From Hydrogenophaga sp. (lineage in GTDB: Bacteria; Pseudomonadota; Gammaproteobacteria; Burkholderiales; Burkholderiaceae_C): 64,000 nucleotides of DNA. The stretch covers positions 1 to 64,000 of the forward strand of contig JAURYH010000030.1 in NCBI GenBank assembly GCA_030653975.1, in the 5' to 3' direction. The notes under the pieces are model-generated. The model saw only the letters and a list, made by a program, of their open reading frames with translations, did no database searches and was not told the origin of the DNA. Made by a program: the position numbers and the translations under genes. Position 1 is the first letter of the stretch; each line of letters opens with the position of its first letter. This document shows, one piece after another, positions 34,198 to 43,943 of this stretch.

Positions 34198-34983
34198 CTA
34201 CCAGTTCGGTGCGCGCTTCTCGATGAAGGCCTGTACACCCTCTTGCGCCACGTCATGCGCCATGTTGCAGGCCATGGTCTGACCCGCCAGCTGGTAAGCC
34301 GATTCCATGCCGGTCTCCAGTTGGCGGTAGAACAGCGCCTTGCCCATGGCGATGGCCTCGCGCGGCTTGGCCACGATGCGGTCGACCAGCGCGGCCACCT
34401 CGGCGTCCAGTGCGTCGGCCGTCACCACCCGGTTCACCAGGCCCCGGGCCCTGGCCTCGTCGGCCGAAATGAAGTCGCCGGTGAGCAGCATCTCCATCGC
34501 CTGTTTCGGCAGCATGTTGCGCGAGAGCGCCACGCTGGGTGTGGCGCAGAACAGGCCGACATCGATGCCGTTCACACCGAAAGTCGCTTCCTGCGCGGCC
34601 ACCGCCAGGTCGCACTGCGCCACCATCTGGCAGCCCGCGGCCGTGGCCAGGCCCTGGACCCGTGCGATCACCGGCACCTCCAGCTGGCGGATGCTCATCA
34701 TCAGCTTCGAACAGGTCGCAAACAGCGCCTGGTAATAAGCCAGCTCGGGCCTGGCCTTCATTTCCTTCAGGTCGTGCCCGGCGCAGAAGGCGCGGCCGTT
34801 GGCAGCGATCACCACGGCGCGCGCACCTGGGTCGGCCGCCACCGCGTCCAGCGCGGCCTTCATCGCGCCCATCATGGCTTCGGAGAGCACGTTGAAGCTG
34901 CGTGGCGCGTTCAACGTGAGCGTGTGCACGCCGCGCGCATCACGGTGCGTCAACAGCAGCTCGGGGTGCATGGTGTCAGACAT
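34198..34983 (-). CDS. Enoyl-CoA hydratase/isomerase family protein (ECHDC3-like)
   Basis: 261 residues, crotonase fold. The oxyanion-hole segments are ANGRAFCAGHDLKEM and GLATAAGCQMVAQCDLAVA. At the first catalytic Glu position (rat mitochondrial Glu144) the sequence reads FGVNGIDVG, so Glu is replaced by Gly; the second Glu (AMEMLLTGD) is kept. This pattern resembles ECHDC3-type crotonases, and classical hydration may be weak or absent. It overlaps the upstream deacetylase gene by eight bases, so the two are co-transcribed. Confidence 0.85.
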   Translation of the reverse strand: MSDTMHPELLLTHRDARGVHTLTLNAPRSFNVLSEAMMGAMKAALDAVAADPGARAVVIAANGRAFCAGHDLKEMKARPELAYYQALFATCSKLMMSIRQLEVPVIARVQGLATAAGCQMVAQCDLAVAAQEATFGVNGIDVGLFCATPSVALSRNMLPKQAMEMLLTGDFISADEARARGLVNRVVTADALDAEVAALVDRIVAKPREAIAMGKALFYRQLETGMESAYQLAGQTMACNMAHDVAQEGVQAFIEKRAPNW

Positions 34984-35929
34984 CGGCCAGCACCCTCAGA
35001 TGCGCTTCGACGCTGCGCGCCAGCGCGCTCAGGTCGTAGCCGCCTTCGAGGCAGCTCACGATGCGGCCTTTGCTGTGGCGCTGCGCCACTTCCTTGATGC
35101 GCTGGGTGATCCAGGCGTAGTCGTTTTCCACCAGACCCATCTGGCCCATGTCGTCTTCGCGGTGGGCGTCAAAGCCGGCGCTGATGAAGATCATCTGCGG
35201 CTTGTGGGCGTCCAGCCTTGGCAGCCACATCATGTCGATCAGCTCGCGCACGTCCATGCCCCTGGTGTAGGCCGGCACGGGCAGGTTCACCAGGTTCGTC
35301 GCCGTCGAATGCTCCCAGGGCGGGTAGAACGGGTGCTGGTAGAAGCTGCACATGAGGATGCGATCATCGCCGGCCACGATGTCTTCGGTGCCGTTGCCGT
35401 GGTGCACGTCGAAATCGATGATGGCCACGCGCTTCAGGCCGTGGCGCTCCAGCGCGTATTTCGCGGCCACGGCCACGTTGTTGACGAAGCAGAAGCCCAT
35501 GGCCTGGTTGCGCGTGGCGTGGTGGCCTGGCGGGCGCACGGCACAAAAGGCATTGGCCAGTTCGCCGGCCATCACCGCGTCGGTGGCGTCGATGGCAGCG
35601 CCGGCGGCCATCAGGATCGCGTCCCACGAGTGGATGTTGATGGACGTATCGGGATCGACCTGCGCATGCGAGGGACCGCCCGCGGCAATTTCGTCACGAA
35701 GGCCGTCCGACAGGCCCCGGAGGGCCGCGAGGTGCATGCGACCATGCGCGAGTTCCAGATCGCCCAGCGACGCGGCCGTGGCCTCGCGTCGATCGAGCGC
35801 GGCGTCGAGCCCGGTGATGAGCAGACGGTCCTCGATGGCGTCGAGCCGCGCCGGGCACTCGGGGTGTCCCGCGCCCATTTCGTGTCTCCAGCAATCCTTG
35901 TGGGTGAAATAACCTGTTGCCTGGCTCAT
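34976..35929 (-). CDS. Histone deacetylase family protein
   Basis: 317 residues from the ATG at 35929 (a GTG codon directly upstream also opens the frame). The zinc-dependent deacetylase signature is complete: HPECPARLDAIEDRL, the paired catalytic His in VRPPGHHAT, GFCFVNNVA, and the zinc ligands in IIDFDVHHGNGTED. Bacterial members deacetylate polyamines, acetoin-linked targets or protein lysines; the Bordetella HDAH is a close type. It overlaps the crotonase gene and starts only 26 bp from the divergent moxR start. Confidence 0.92.
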   Translation of the reverse strand: MSQATGYFTHKDCWRHEMGAGHPECPARLDAIEDRLLITGLDAALDRREATAASLGDLELAHGRMHLAALRGLSDGLRDEIAAGGPSHAQVDPDTSINIHSWDAILMAAGAAIDATDAVMAGELANAFCAVRPPGHHATRNQAMGFCFVNNVAVAAKYALERHGLKRVAIIDFDVHHGNGTEDIVAGDDRILMCSFYQHPFYPPWEHSTATNLVNLPVPAYTRGMDVRELIDMMWLPRLDAHKPQMIFISAGFDAHREDDMGQMGLVENDYAWITQRIKEVAQRHSKGRIVSCLEGGYDLSALARSVEAHLRVLADV

Positions 35930-35955
35930 CACTTTTTTACGTTAAGGTTCACGGC

Positions 35956-36872
<917 letters not shown>

Positions 36873-36876
<4 letters not shown>

Positions 36877-37856
36877 ACCCATTGCGCGTCATCCAGCAGC
36901 GGCTGCGCCACTGGTTTCACAGCCGCGCGCCACGCACCGACACGCTCACGCTGACCCAGCGCAACGTCTACATCCTGCCCACGCGCGCGGGCTGGATGCT
37001 GGGGATCACACTGCTGCTGCTGCTGGTCGGCAGCATCAACTACCAGCTCAACCTGGGTTACCTGCTCACCTTCCTGCTCGCCGGCAGCGCGGTGGTGGGC
37101 ATGCACATGTGCCACAGCAACCTGCGCGCGCTCACGCTGCACCTGACGCAACCCGCGCCGGTGTACGCAGGCCAGGCGGTGGCGCTGGACATCCGGCTCG
37201 TCAGCGAACGCCCAAGGACACGCTACGGCATCGGCCTGGGCGTGATCGCCGACAGCCGTCCGGGCGACGCCCACCTGGCCTGGACCGACGTGCCCGCCCG
37301 GAGCAGCGCGGTGCTGCAGGTGGCCTGGGCGGCGCCCAGCCGGGGCCTGCACGAGCTGCCACCGCTCACCGCGCTCACCCTTTTCCCGCTCGGCACCTTC
37401 CGCGTCTGGACCGTCTGGCGCCCGGCCGCGCAGGTGCTGGTGTACCCGGCCACCGAGACCCACCCGCCGCCGCTGCCTCCCGGCGAACCGCAGGCCGGCA
37501 GCTCGGGCAGCGCGCGCGTGCAAAGCACCGGTGAGTTCGACGGCGTGCGCGCCTACCGCCGCGGTGACCCGCAGAAAACCGTGGTCTGGAAAAAAGCCGC
37601 ACAGGCCTTCGCCGCCGGGCGCGACGACCTCGTCAGCCGCGACGCCCTGTCCACCCAGCACCAGCAGCTCTGGCTGGATGTCGCGCACACTGGCGCCGCC
37701 GACCTGGAAGCGCGCCTCTCGCGCCTGACGGCCTGGGTGCTGATGGCCGATCACCTGGGGCTGGACTACGGCCTGCGCCTGCCCGGACGGGAATTCCCGC
37801 CCGACCAGGGGCCGACCCATCGGGCACGCTGCCTGGAAGCCTTGGCCCTGGCATGA
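36873..37856 (+). CDS. DUF58 domain-containing protein
   Basis: 327 residues. Two hydrophobic segments (about 41-56 and 62-78) precede a beta-rich segment and the DUF58 core with GEFDGVRAYRRGDPQKTVVWK. It begins with GTG overlapping the moxR stop (GTGA), so translation is coupled. DUF58 proteins are usually partners of MoxR ATPases and have a von Willebrand A-like fold. The role is probably in assembly or regulation of the membrane transglutaminase encoded next. Confidence 0.9.
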
Positions 37857-37983
37857 AACACCCCCTGCGCCACGTCGCGTCTTCCCCTTCACATGCGGGA
37901 ACGGGACGCAGCCTGTTGCCTGGCAAAGCCAGTTCCACGGCTGCCCACGGAAACGCCCCCTCGCTCCGCCGAGAGTCGTCGAT

Positions 37984-40002
37984 ATGGCTGTGACTTCACC
38001 GCTGTCCTCCTTGCCCAGAGACACGCGCGACACGCTGTTCCTGCTCGCCGTCATCGCCTGGGTGGCGGCCATGCAGGTGGGCCAAATCCCCTGGTGGTGC
38101 ACGGCCCTCACAGCCGGCGTGCTGGCCTGGCGCACCACGCTGGCCCTGCGCGGCCTGCCCCTGCCCGGCTGGATCTGGCGCGTGGGCCTGCTGGCACTGA
38201 CTTTGGGCGCCACCTGGATGACCCACCGCACCATTTTGGGGCGCGATGCGGGCGTCACGCTCATCGTCGTGCTGCTGGCGCTCAAGACGCTGGAGCTGCG
38301 TGCGCGGCGCGACGCCTTCGTGGTGTTCTTCCTCGCCTTCTTCACCCTGCTCACGCATTTCTTCTATTCGCAATCGCTGCTCACCGCCGCCGGCATCCTG
38401 ATCGCGCTGCTGGGCCTGCTGACCGCGCTGGTCAATGCCCACATGCCGGTGGGCCGCCCGCCGCTGGCCCAGGCGGCCCGCATCGCCGCGGGCATGGCGG
38501 CCATGGGCGCGCCCATCATGCTGGTGCTGTTCCTGCTGTTCCCCCGGCTGTCGCCGCTGTGGGGCATGCCCGGCCAGGACGAGACCGGCCGCAGCGGCCT
38601 CTCCAGCAGCATGCGGGTGGGCCAGGTCGCCGAACTGGTGCTGGACGAGGGCATCGCGCTGCGTGTCCGGTTCGACGATGCACCACCGCCCCAGGGCCAG
38701 CTGTATTTCCGTGGTCCGGTGCTCAGCGACTTCGACGGCATCGAATGGCGCGCGCTGCGTTCGGGGTTTCCGGCCTCGATGGCGCTGCCGACCGACCTCA
38801 GCGTCTCGGGCGCGCCGGTGCGCTACGAAGTCACCATGGAACCGAACCGCCGCCCCTGGCTGTTCGTGCTGGAAGCCGCCACGCAGATCCCCGAGGTGCC
38901 GGGCACGCGCGCACGCATGAACAGCGACCTGCAGTGGCTCACCCCACGCCCCGTGGACACGCTGCTGCGCTACCGGGCCGAGAGCTACGTGAATTTCCGC
39001 CATGGCCCGCTCACCCCGGTGGTGGCCCTGCAGGACCACATCGAACTGCCGGGTGGTTACAACCCGCGCACGCTGGCGCTGGCGCTGGCGCTGCGCCGCG
39101 AGCACGGCAGCGGGCCGCAGTCCAGCGCCGCGCTGATCGACGCCGTGATGCAGCGCCTGCGCACCGGCGGCTACACCTACACCCTCGATCCCGGCGTCTA
39201 CGGCCAGCACACCGCCGACGAATTCTGGTTCGACAGACGCGAAGGCTTTTGCGAGCACATCGCCAGCAGCTTCGTGATCCTGATGCGCGCGATGGACATC
39301 CCCGCACGCATCGTCACCGGCTACCAGGGTGGTGAACTCAATGCCGTGGACGGCTACTGGACGGTGCGCCAGCGCGACGCCCACGCCTGGGCCGAGGTCT
39401 GGCTGCAGGGCCAGGGCTGGGTGCGGGTGGACCCGACCTCGGCCGTATCGCCGGGCCGCATCGGCTCGTTGGAGCGCCTGCGTGCGCCCGAAGGCGCCAT
39501 CGCAGGCGCCATCCGCACCCTCAGCCCCACGCTCACGGCCCAGCTGCGCGCAGCGTGGGAAGCGGTGAACAACCGCTGGAACCAGTGGGTGCTGAACTAC
39601 ACCCAGGGCAAGCAGCTCGACCTGCTGAAAAACCTGGGCTTCAGCAACCCGAGCTGGTCCGATCTGGCCTACGTGCTGATCGGCGTGGTGGTGCTGGTCA
39701 GTCTGGCGGGTGCGGCCTGGACACTGTGGGAGCGCCAGCAACACGACCCCTGGCTGCGCCTGCTGCAGCGCAGCCGCCAGCGCCTGCGCCGCCTGGGGCT
39801 GGACAGCGGCGACCACACACCACCGCGTGAACTCGCCCGGCTGGTGGAGCGTCATTTTGGCGATGCGGAATTTGCCCGCGGTGTGTGCCAGTGGCTGTTG
39901 CGACTGGAAGCCCAGCGCTACAGCAGCCAGCCCGCCGCGACGCTGGCTACACTGCAACGCGAATTCCGCCAGCTTGCCTGGCCCAAAAAGGACTCCCGTT
40001 GA
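37984..40002 (+). CDS. TgpA-type transmembrane transglutaminase-like protein (DUF3488)
   Basis: 672 residues. Several N-terminal membrane segments (about 17-190) are followed by a periplasmic transglutaminase-like domain with Cys423 (GFCEHIASSF), His468 (DAHAWAEVWL) and Asp483 (VRVDPTSA). A final membrane segment lies near 562-582, then a cytoplasmic tail. The triad is complete. P. aeruginosa TgpA, an essential protein, has this architecture. It is the third gene of moxR-DUF58-tgpA, after a 127-bp gap. The next gene overlaps its stop, so a link with murein remodelling is plausible. Confidence 0.9.
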   Translation: MAVTSPLSSLPRDTRDTLFLLAVIAWVAAMQVGQIPWWCTALTAGVLAWRTTLALRGLPLPGWIWRVGLLALTLGATWMTHRTILGRDAGVTLIVVLLALKTLELRARRDAFVVFFLAFFTLLTHFFYSQSLLTAAGILIALLGLLTALVNAHMPVGRPPLAQAARIAAGMAAMGAPIMLVLFLLFPRLSPLWGMPGQDETGRSGLSSSMRVGQVAELVLDEGIALRVRFDDAPPPQGQLYFRGPVLSDFDGIEWRALRSGFPASMALPTDLSVSGAPVRYEVTMEPNRRPWLFVLEAATQIPEVPGTRARMNSDLQWLTPRPVDTLLRYRAESYVNFRHGPLTPVVALQDHIELPGGYNPRTLALALALRREHGSGPQSSAALIDAVMQRLRTGGYTYTLDPGVYGQHTADEFWFDRREGFCEHIASSFVILMRAMDIPARIVTGYQGGELNAVDGYWTVRQRDAHAWAEVWLQGQGWVRVDPTSAVSPGRIGSLERLRAPEGAIAGAIRTLSPTLTAQLRAAWEAVNNRWNQWVLNYTQGKQLDLLKNLGFSNPSWSDLAYVLIGVVVLVSLAGAAWTLWERQQHDPWLRLLQRSRQRLRRLGLDSGDHTPPRELARLVERHFGDAEFARGVCQWLLRLEAQRYSSQPAATLATLQREFRQLAWPKKDSR

Positions 40003-41114
40003 TCTTCAAGTCTGTGTTTTCGGTGTCCGGTGGTTTCGGCAACGGTGCCCTGACCGGGCTCGCGCTGAGCCTGCTCCTGCTGCCGGCAGGGGTGTCGGCT
40101 TCCAGCACCTCCAAACAGCGCCCGGCATCCTCGGCCCCGGTGGTCGCGCCCAGCGTTTATTACGCGGACCACGAAGCCGCGATGGCTTTTGCCACCGACC
40201 TGGCGCAGCGGCGCGACCTCGACCCCGGCTGGGTCCGGCAGCAGATCGGCCAGGCCCAGCACCTGCCCCAGGTGGTGCGTCTGATGTCCCCCGCGCCCAG
40301 CGGCACCCCCAAAAACTGGGCCGCCTACCGTGCCCGCTTCATCGAACCGACCCGCATCGAAGCCGGCCGGCGGTTCTGGCAAGACAACCGCGCGGCGCTG
40401 GAGCGGGCCGAGGCCGAGTTCGGCGTGCCGGCCAGCCTGATCGTCGGCGTGATCGGCGTGGAAACGCTCTACGGGCGCCACACCGGCACCTTCCGCGTGA
40501 TCGACAGCCTGACCACGCTGGCTTTCGACTTTCCGTCCAGCCACCCCCGCGCCCAGGCCCGCACCGAGTTTTTCCGCGCCGAGCTGGAGCAATTCCTCAG
40601 CCTGGCGCACCGCACCGGCATGGACCCGCAGACCACGCGCGGCAGCTACGCCGGGGCCATGGGCTGGCCCCAGTTCATGCCCAGCAGCTGGGCCAAATAC
40701 GCCATCGACTTCGACCGAGACGACCGGATCGACCTGTTCAACAGCACGAGCGACGTGATCGGCTCCGTGGCCAACTACTTCAAGTCCTTCGGCTGGCTGC
40801 CCGGCGTGCCCACCCACTACCCCGTCAGGCTCGCGGGCGAAACGACCGATCTGGACACCCTGCTCGCGCCCGACATCCTGCCCAGCTTCAGCGTGCCGAG
40901 CTTCACGGCCAAGGGCGCCGTGCTCGAAGGTGAGGCGCTCGAACACACCGGCAAACTCGCCCTGGTCGAGCTGCAGAACGGGGCCAATCCGCCCAGCTAC
41001 GTGGCGGGCACCGACAACTTCTACGCCGTCACCCGCTACAACTGGAGCAGCTACTACGCCCTGGCGGTGATCGAGCTCGGTGAGACGGTGGAGGCCGGGT
41101 TGCCCTGGCGCTGA
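39999..41114 (+). CDS. mltB: Lytic murein transglycosylase B (MltB family)
   Basis: 371 residues from the TTG at 39999, which overlaps the tgpA stop (TTGA) and has AAGGA at the right distance. A longer frame to 39885 lies inside tgpA. A signal-like segment (about 17-35) is present but no lipobox Cys is visible. Catalytic Glu155 lies in GVIGVETLYGR, followed by GSYAGAMGWPQFMPSSW, typical of MltB. It cleaves the N-acetylmuramic acid to N-acetylglucosamine bond, giving 1,6-anhydro ends. Coupling to tgpA suggests a role in the same envelope process. Confidence 0.9.
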   Translation: MIFKSVFSVSGGFGNGALTGLALSLLLLPAGVSASSTSKQRPASSAPVVAPSVYYADHEAAMAFATDLAQRRDLDPGWVRQQIGQAQHLPQVVRLMSPAPSGTPKNWAAYRARFIEPTRIEAGRRFWQDNRAALERAEAEFGVPASLIVGVIGVETLYGRHTGTFRVIDSLTTLAFDFPSSHPRAQARTEFFRAELEQFLSLAHRTGMDPQTTRGSYAGAMGWPQFMPSSWAKYAIDFDRDDRIDLFNSTSDVIGSVANYFKSFGWLPGVPTHYPVRLAGETTDLDTLLAPDILPSFSVPSFTAKGAVLEGEALEHTGKLALVELQNGANPPSYVAGTDNFYAVTRYNWSSYYALAVIELGETVEAGLPWR

Positions 41115-41225
41115 TGGGGTGGCCCGGAAACAGCACGCTCCAGCGGCTGGCGCATGAAACAATATTGAGATTGCCGGCTCTGACCAGATGATCTGTCCCC
41201 GCCGGCTCGCCTCCTGTACTGCCCC

Positions 41226-41819
41226 ATGAAAAAACGCCTCAAGGCCTGGCTGCCCTCCCCCGACAGCATCCGCAACAACCGCTGGTTGCGCTGGATGGGG
41301 CCGACCCTGCACCACCCCCGCCTGTGGCACTTCAGCCGCAAGGGCATTGCCATGGGGCTGGCACTCGGCATCTTCTTCGGGCTTCTGGTGCCTGTGGCGC
41401 AAATGCCCCTGTCGGCCGCAGCCGCCATCATCCTGCGGGCCAACCTGCCGATGGCGGTGGCCAGCACCCTGGTGACCAACCCCGTGACCTTTGGCCCGCT
41501 GTATTACGGCGCCTACCGCGTGGGCAAGGTCGTTCTCGGTGAGCCGCAACTGACCGAGGCCCAGGCCAGCGCCTTGCTTGAGCGGGCCATGAAGACACAG
41601 CAGGCCGAAGGGTGGAATGAACGCCTGGACGGCGCCATGCGGCGCCTGTCCACGGTGGGCAAGCCGCTGGTGGTGGGCCTGGCCATCGTGGCCACCCTGA
41701 GCGGTCTGGCGGTGTATTTCATCATCAGCGCGATCTGGATCCTGCGCGTGCGCTGGAGCCGTTCGCGCCGCCTGAAGGCCCGTGTCACCCGGCTGAACCC
41801 GTCGACCGATCAGCCCTGA
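41226..41819 (+). CDS. DUF2062 domain-containing protein
   Basis: 197 residues. Two to three membrane segments (about 42-63, 70-92 and 153-178) surround the family stretch KGIAMGLALGIFFGLLVPVAQMPLSAAAAI, followed by VASTLVTNPVTFGPLYYGAY. Family function is unknown; members are small inner-membrane proteins. Its stop overlaps the convergent transglutaminase gene by ten bases. Confidence 0.88.
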   Translation: MKKRLKAWLPSPDSIRNNRWLRWMGPTLHHPRLWHFSRKGIAMGLALGIFFGLLVPVAQMPLSAAAAIILRANLPMAVASTLVTNPVTFGPLYYGAYRVGKVVLGEPQLTEAQASALLERAMKTQQAEGWNERLDGAMRRLSTVGKPLVVGLAIVATLSGLAVYFIISAIWILRVRWSRSRRLKARVTRLNPSTDQP

Positions 41820-42676
41820 GTCCGGCCCGGGTCGTCCGTGTCGGCCCAGGGCCCAATGCGGATGTCCACCGCCATGGTTTCGTCACCACCCCCGCGGCGC
41901 AGGCCCTTGACGGGCAGACAGGCGGTGTAGTCGGTGGCGGCGGCCAGGCGGATGTGGCGTTGATCCGTCGGGCAGCGGTGGGTCACGTCCAGACTGATCC
42001 AGCGGCGGGTCGCTGGATCGAGGCAGACGTCGGCCCAGGCGTGGCTGGCCAGGTCGGGTTCGTTGGCGGCGTAGAAATAGCCACTCACATAGCGCGCCGG
42101 CAAGCCGATGCTGCGGCACACCGCCACCATCACATGCGCCTGGTCCTGGCACACCCCCAGCTCCCAGTCAAACGCTTCCAGGGCGGTGGTCTCCACGCCG
42201 GTGCTGCCTTTGCGGTACTGCACCTTGTCGGCCACGGCGCTGGCCAGCGCCACCAGGTCGGCCACGGTGGGCATCTCGCCGCGCGCGCGGGCCGCCATCA
42301 GCGCGGGCACGGTTTGCAGGGCCCACATGGCCATGCGCGGGTGCGGCTCGGCCAGGGGTGTCGAGCGCAGGTAAAACCCGGGTGGTGGCAGCAGGCCGGC
42401 ATCGGTGAACTCGGACACACCGTGGGTCAACACCGTGCCCATGGCCGAGATGCTGTTTTCGCGCAGGTTCTGCTCGGACCGCGCCACCAGGCTGAAGCTG
42501 TGCACGCGGTTGCCTTCGGTGTCCGGCTGGGCGTGCAGGGTGCCGGGGGCGCGAATGTCCCAGAACTCCACGGTCTGGCAGGCACTGCTGACCGGCCACA
42601 GGTGCAGGGTCTGCACCGTGTAGAGCAGCGGCTGGCTGTAGCGGAAAAAAGTGTTGTGGTGAATGACGAGTTTCAT
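41810..42676 (-). CDS. Transglutaminase-like protein of the alpha-E/ATP-grasp system (split version)
   Basis: 288 residues. An N-terminal beta domain (about 1-110) is followed by a transglutaminase-like core with Cys176 (GVCQDQAHV), His212 (SHAWADVCL) and Asp230 (ISLDVTH), a complete triad. No signal peptide, so it is cytoplasmic. Together with the two genes upstream on the same strand it forms the set described by Aravind and colleagues as a predicted peptide ligation/modification system; the chemistry is unproven. A 302-bp gap with repeat DNA separates it from the alpha-E gene, so it may have its own promoter. Confidence 0.88.
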   Translation of the reverse strand: MKLVIHHNTFFRYSQPLLYTVQTLHLWPVSSACQTVEFWDIRAPGTLHAQPDTEGNRVHSFSLVARSEQNLRENSISAMGTVLTHGVSEFTDAGLLPPPGFYLRSTPLAEPHPRMAMWALQTVPALMAARARGEMPTVADLVALASAVADKVQYRKGSTGVETTALEAFDWELGVCQDQAHVMVAVCRSIGLPARYVSGYFYAANEPDLASHAWADVCLDPATRRWISLDVTHRCPTDQRHIRLAAATDYTACLPVKGLRRGGGDETMAVDIRIGPWADTDDPGRTQG

Positions 42677-42811
42677 GCAGTGCTCGGGGTGGCACAAGAG
42701 AGTTGCCCCAGGTTGGCCCAGGGAGCCGCATGGTACCCGCCTGCCCAAATCCAGAGACACGGCAATGTGGAAGTGGCATCGGCAAACACCTCCCCTGCGC
42801 GTGCAACAGCG

Positions 42812-42908
42812 CGCCCCAAGGCACCGCTGGGCCGGCTTCGCCGGACAGCCAGTGCCGCCCCCTGGGGGGCTGAGGGCTGCGGCTCCGAGCCTGCCTGCGC
42901 AGGCTCGG
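42812..42908. repeat. REP-like intergenic repeat, copy 1, with adjacent hairpin
   Basis: GGGCCGGCTTCGCCGGAC, flanked by GCACCGCT and CAGTGCCGCCCCC, recurs at 57998-58048. A perfect hairpin CCGAGCCTGC-CTGC-GCAGGCTCGG follows at 42885-42908. It fills much of the gap (42677-42978) between the transglutaminase and alpha-E genes, which holds no other gene. It is probably a dispersed intergenic repeat of this lineage. Confidence 0.65.
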
Positions 42909-42978
42909 ACAGCCCGAAGTGACATCGGCTCCACCGGTGGCGCGGCCTGCAAGGCACGCGAAGCGGCGCGGGGGGGGC

Positions 42979-43941
42979 CTAATGCACCGTTGGGACGAGG
43001 AAGTCCTGGCTGATGCGGCCACCCAGCTCGTTCACGCGGTCGAGGAACTGCGTCAGGAAGGCGTGCAGGCCGGTGGACAGGATCTCGTCGATGCGGGCGT
43101 ACTGCAGGTCGGCCTTGAGCTTGCCGGCACGGCGCAACGTTTCGCCCGAGGCATCGTTGGCCACCACGGCCAGGTTGTTCACCACCTCGTTCATGCTGGC
43201 GGCCAGGCTGCGCGGCATGTCAGGGCGCAAGATCAGCAGCTCGGCGACGCGCTCGGGCGTGATCACGTCGCGGTAGACCTTGCGGTAGACCTCGAAGCCG
43301 GAGACCGAGCGCAGGATCGCGCTCCAGTGGTAGAAGTCGTACTCCTGATCCTGCTCGCTGGCAGCACCGAAGAAGTCGCTCTGCACCGCGTGGAACTTCA
43401 CGTCCAGCAGGCGCGCCGTGTTGTCGGCCCGCTCCAGGAACGAACCCATGCGGTAGAAGTGGAAGGCCTCGTCCTGCAGCATGGTGCCCACGGCCACACC
43501 GCGCGAGAGGTGCGAGCGGTGCTTGACCCATTCGAAGAACGCGCCGGGGTCGCGCTCGAAGTCCTTGGTCTTGAGATAACCGGCCAGCTTGAGCCAGGTG
43601 CTGTTCTGGGTCTCCCACAGCTCGGTGGTCAGCGCGCCGCGCACGGCCCGGGCGTTTTCCCGGGCGGCGCGCAGGCAGGAACCGATGCTCGACGGATTGG
43701 ACTCGTCGCGCACCATGAAGTCCATGACGTTGCGCGGCGTGATGTCCTTGCCGTACTTGGCGGTGTAAGTGGGCATCAGCTCGCTGATGACCAGCAGGCC
43801 TTCCCAGCCCACCTGCGCAACGGCAGCGGATTGCGGCAGCAACGAGGTCTGGTAGTTGATGTCGAGCATGCGCGCGGTGTTCTCAGCGCGCTCGGTGTAA
43901 CGGGACATCCAGAAAAGGTGGTCGGCGGTGCGTGAAAGCAT
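42979..43941 (-). CDS. Alpha-E domain-containing protein
   Basis: 320 residues from the ATG at 43941 (a codon at 43962 also opens the frame but overlaps the upstream gene; GGAAGA precedes 43941). Family signature HLFWMSRYTERAENTARML opens the protein, then helices with FLERADNTARLLDVK and DMPRSLAASMNEV. The alpha-E family is all-helical and occurs almost only beside circularly permuted ATP-grasp proteins. It begins two bases after the ATP-grasp stop, so the two are coupled. Confidence 0.92.
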   Translation of the reverse strand: MLSRTADHLFWMSRYTERAENTARMLDINYQTSLLPQSAAVAQVGWEGLLVISELMPTYTAKYGKDITPRNVMDFMVRDESNPSSIGSCLRAARENARAVRGALTTELWETQNSTWLKLAGYLKTKDFERDPGAFFEWVKHRSHLSRGVAVGTMLQDEAFHFYRMGSFLERADNTARLLDVKFHAVQSDFFGAASEQDQEYDFYHWSAILRSVSGFEVYRKVYRDVITPERVAELLILRPDMPRSLAASMNEVVNNLAVVANDASGETLRRAGKLKADLQYARIDEILSTGLHAFLTQFLDRVNELGGRISQDFLVPTVH

Positions 43942-43943
43942 GA

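Noticed and set aside
42677-42978. CRISPR-like or tRNA structure in the repeat-containing gap
   Set aside because: The hairpins are single, not spaced direct repeats, and no cloverleaf or T-loop sequence is present.
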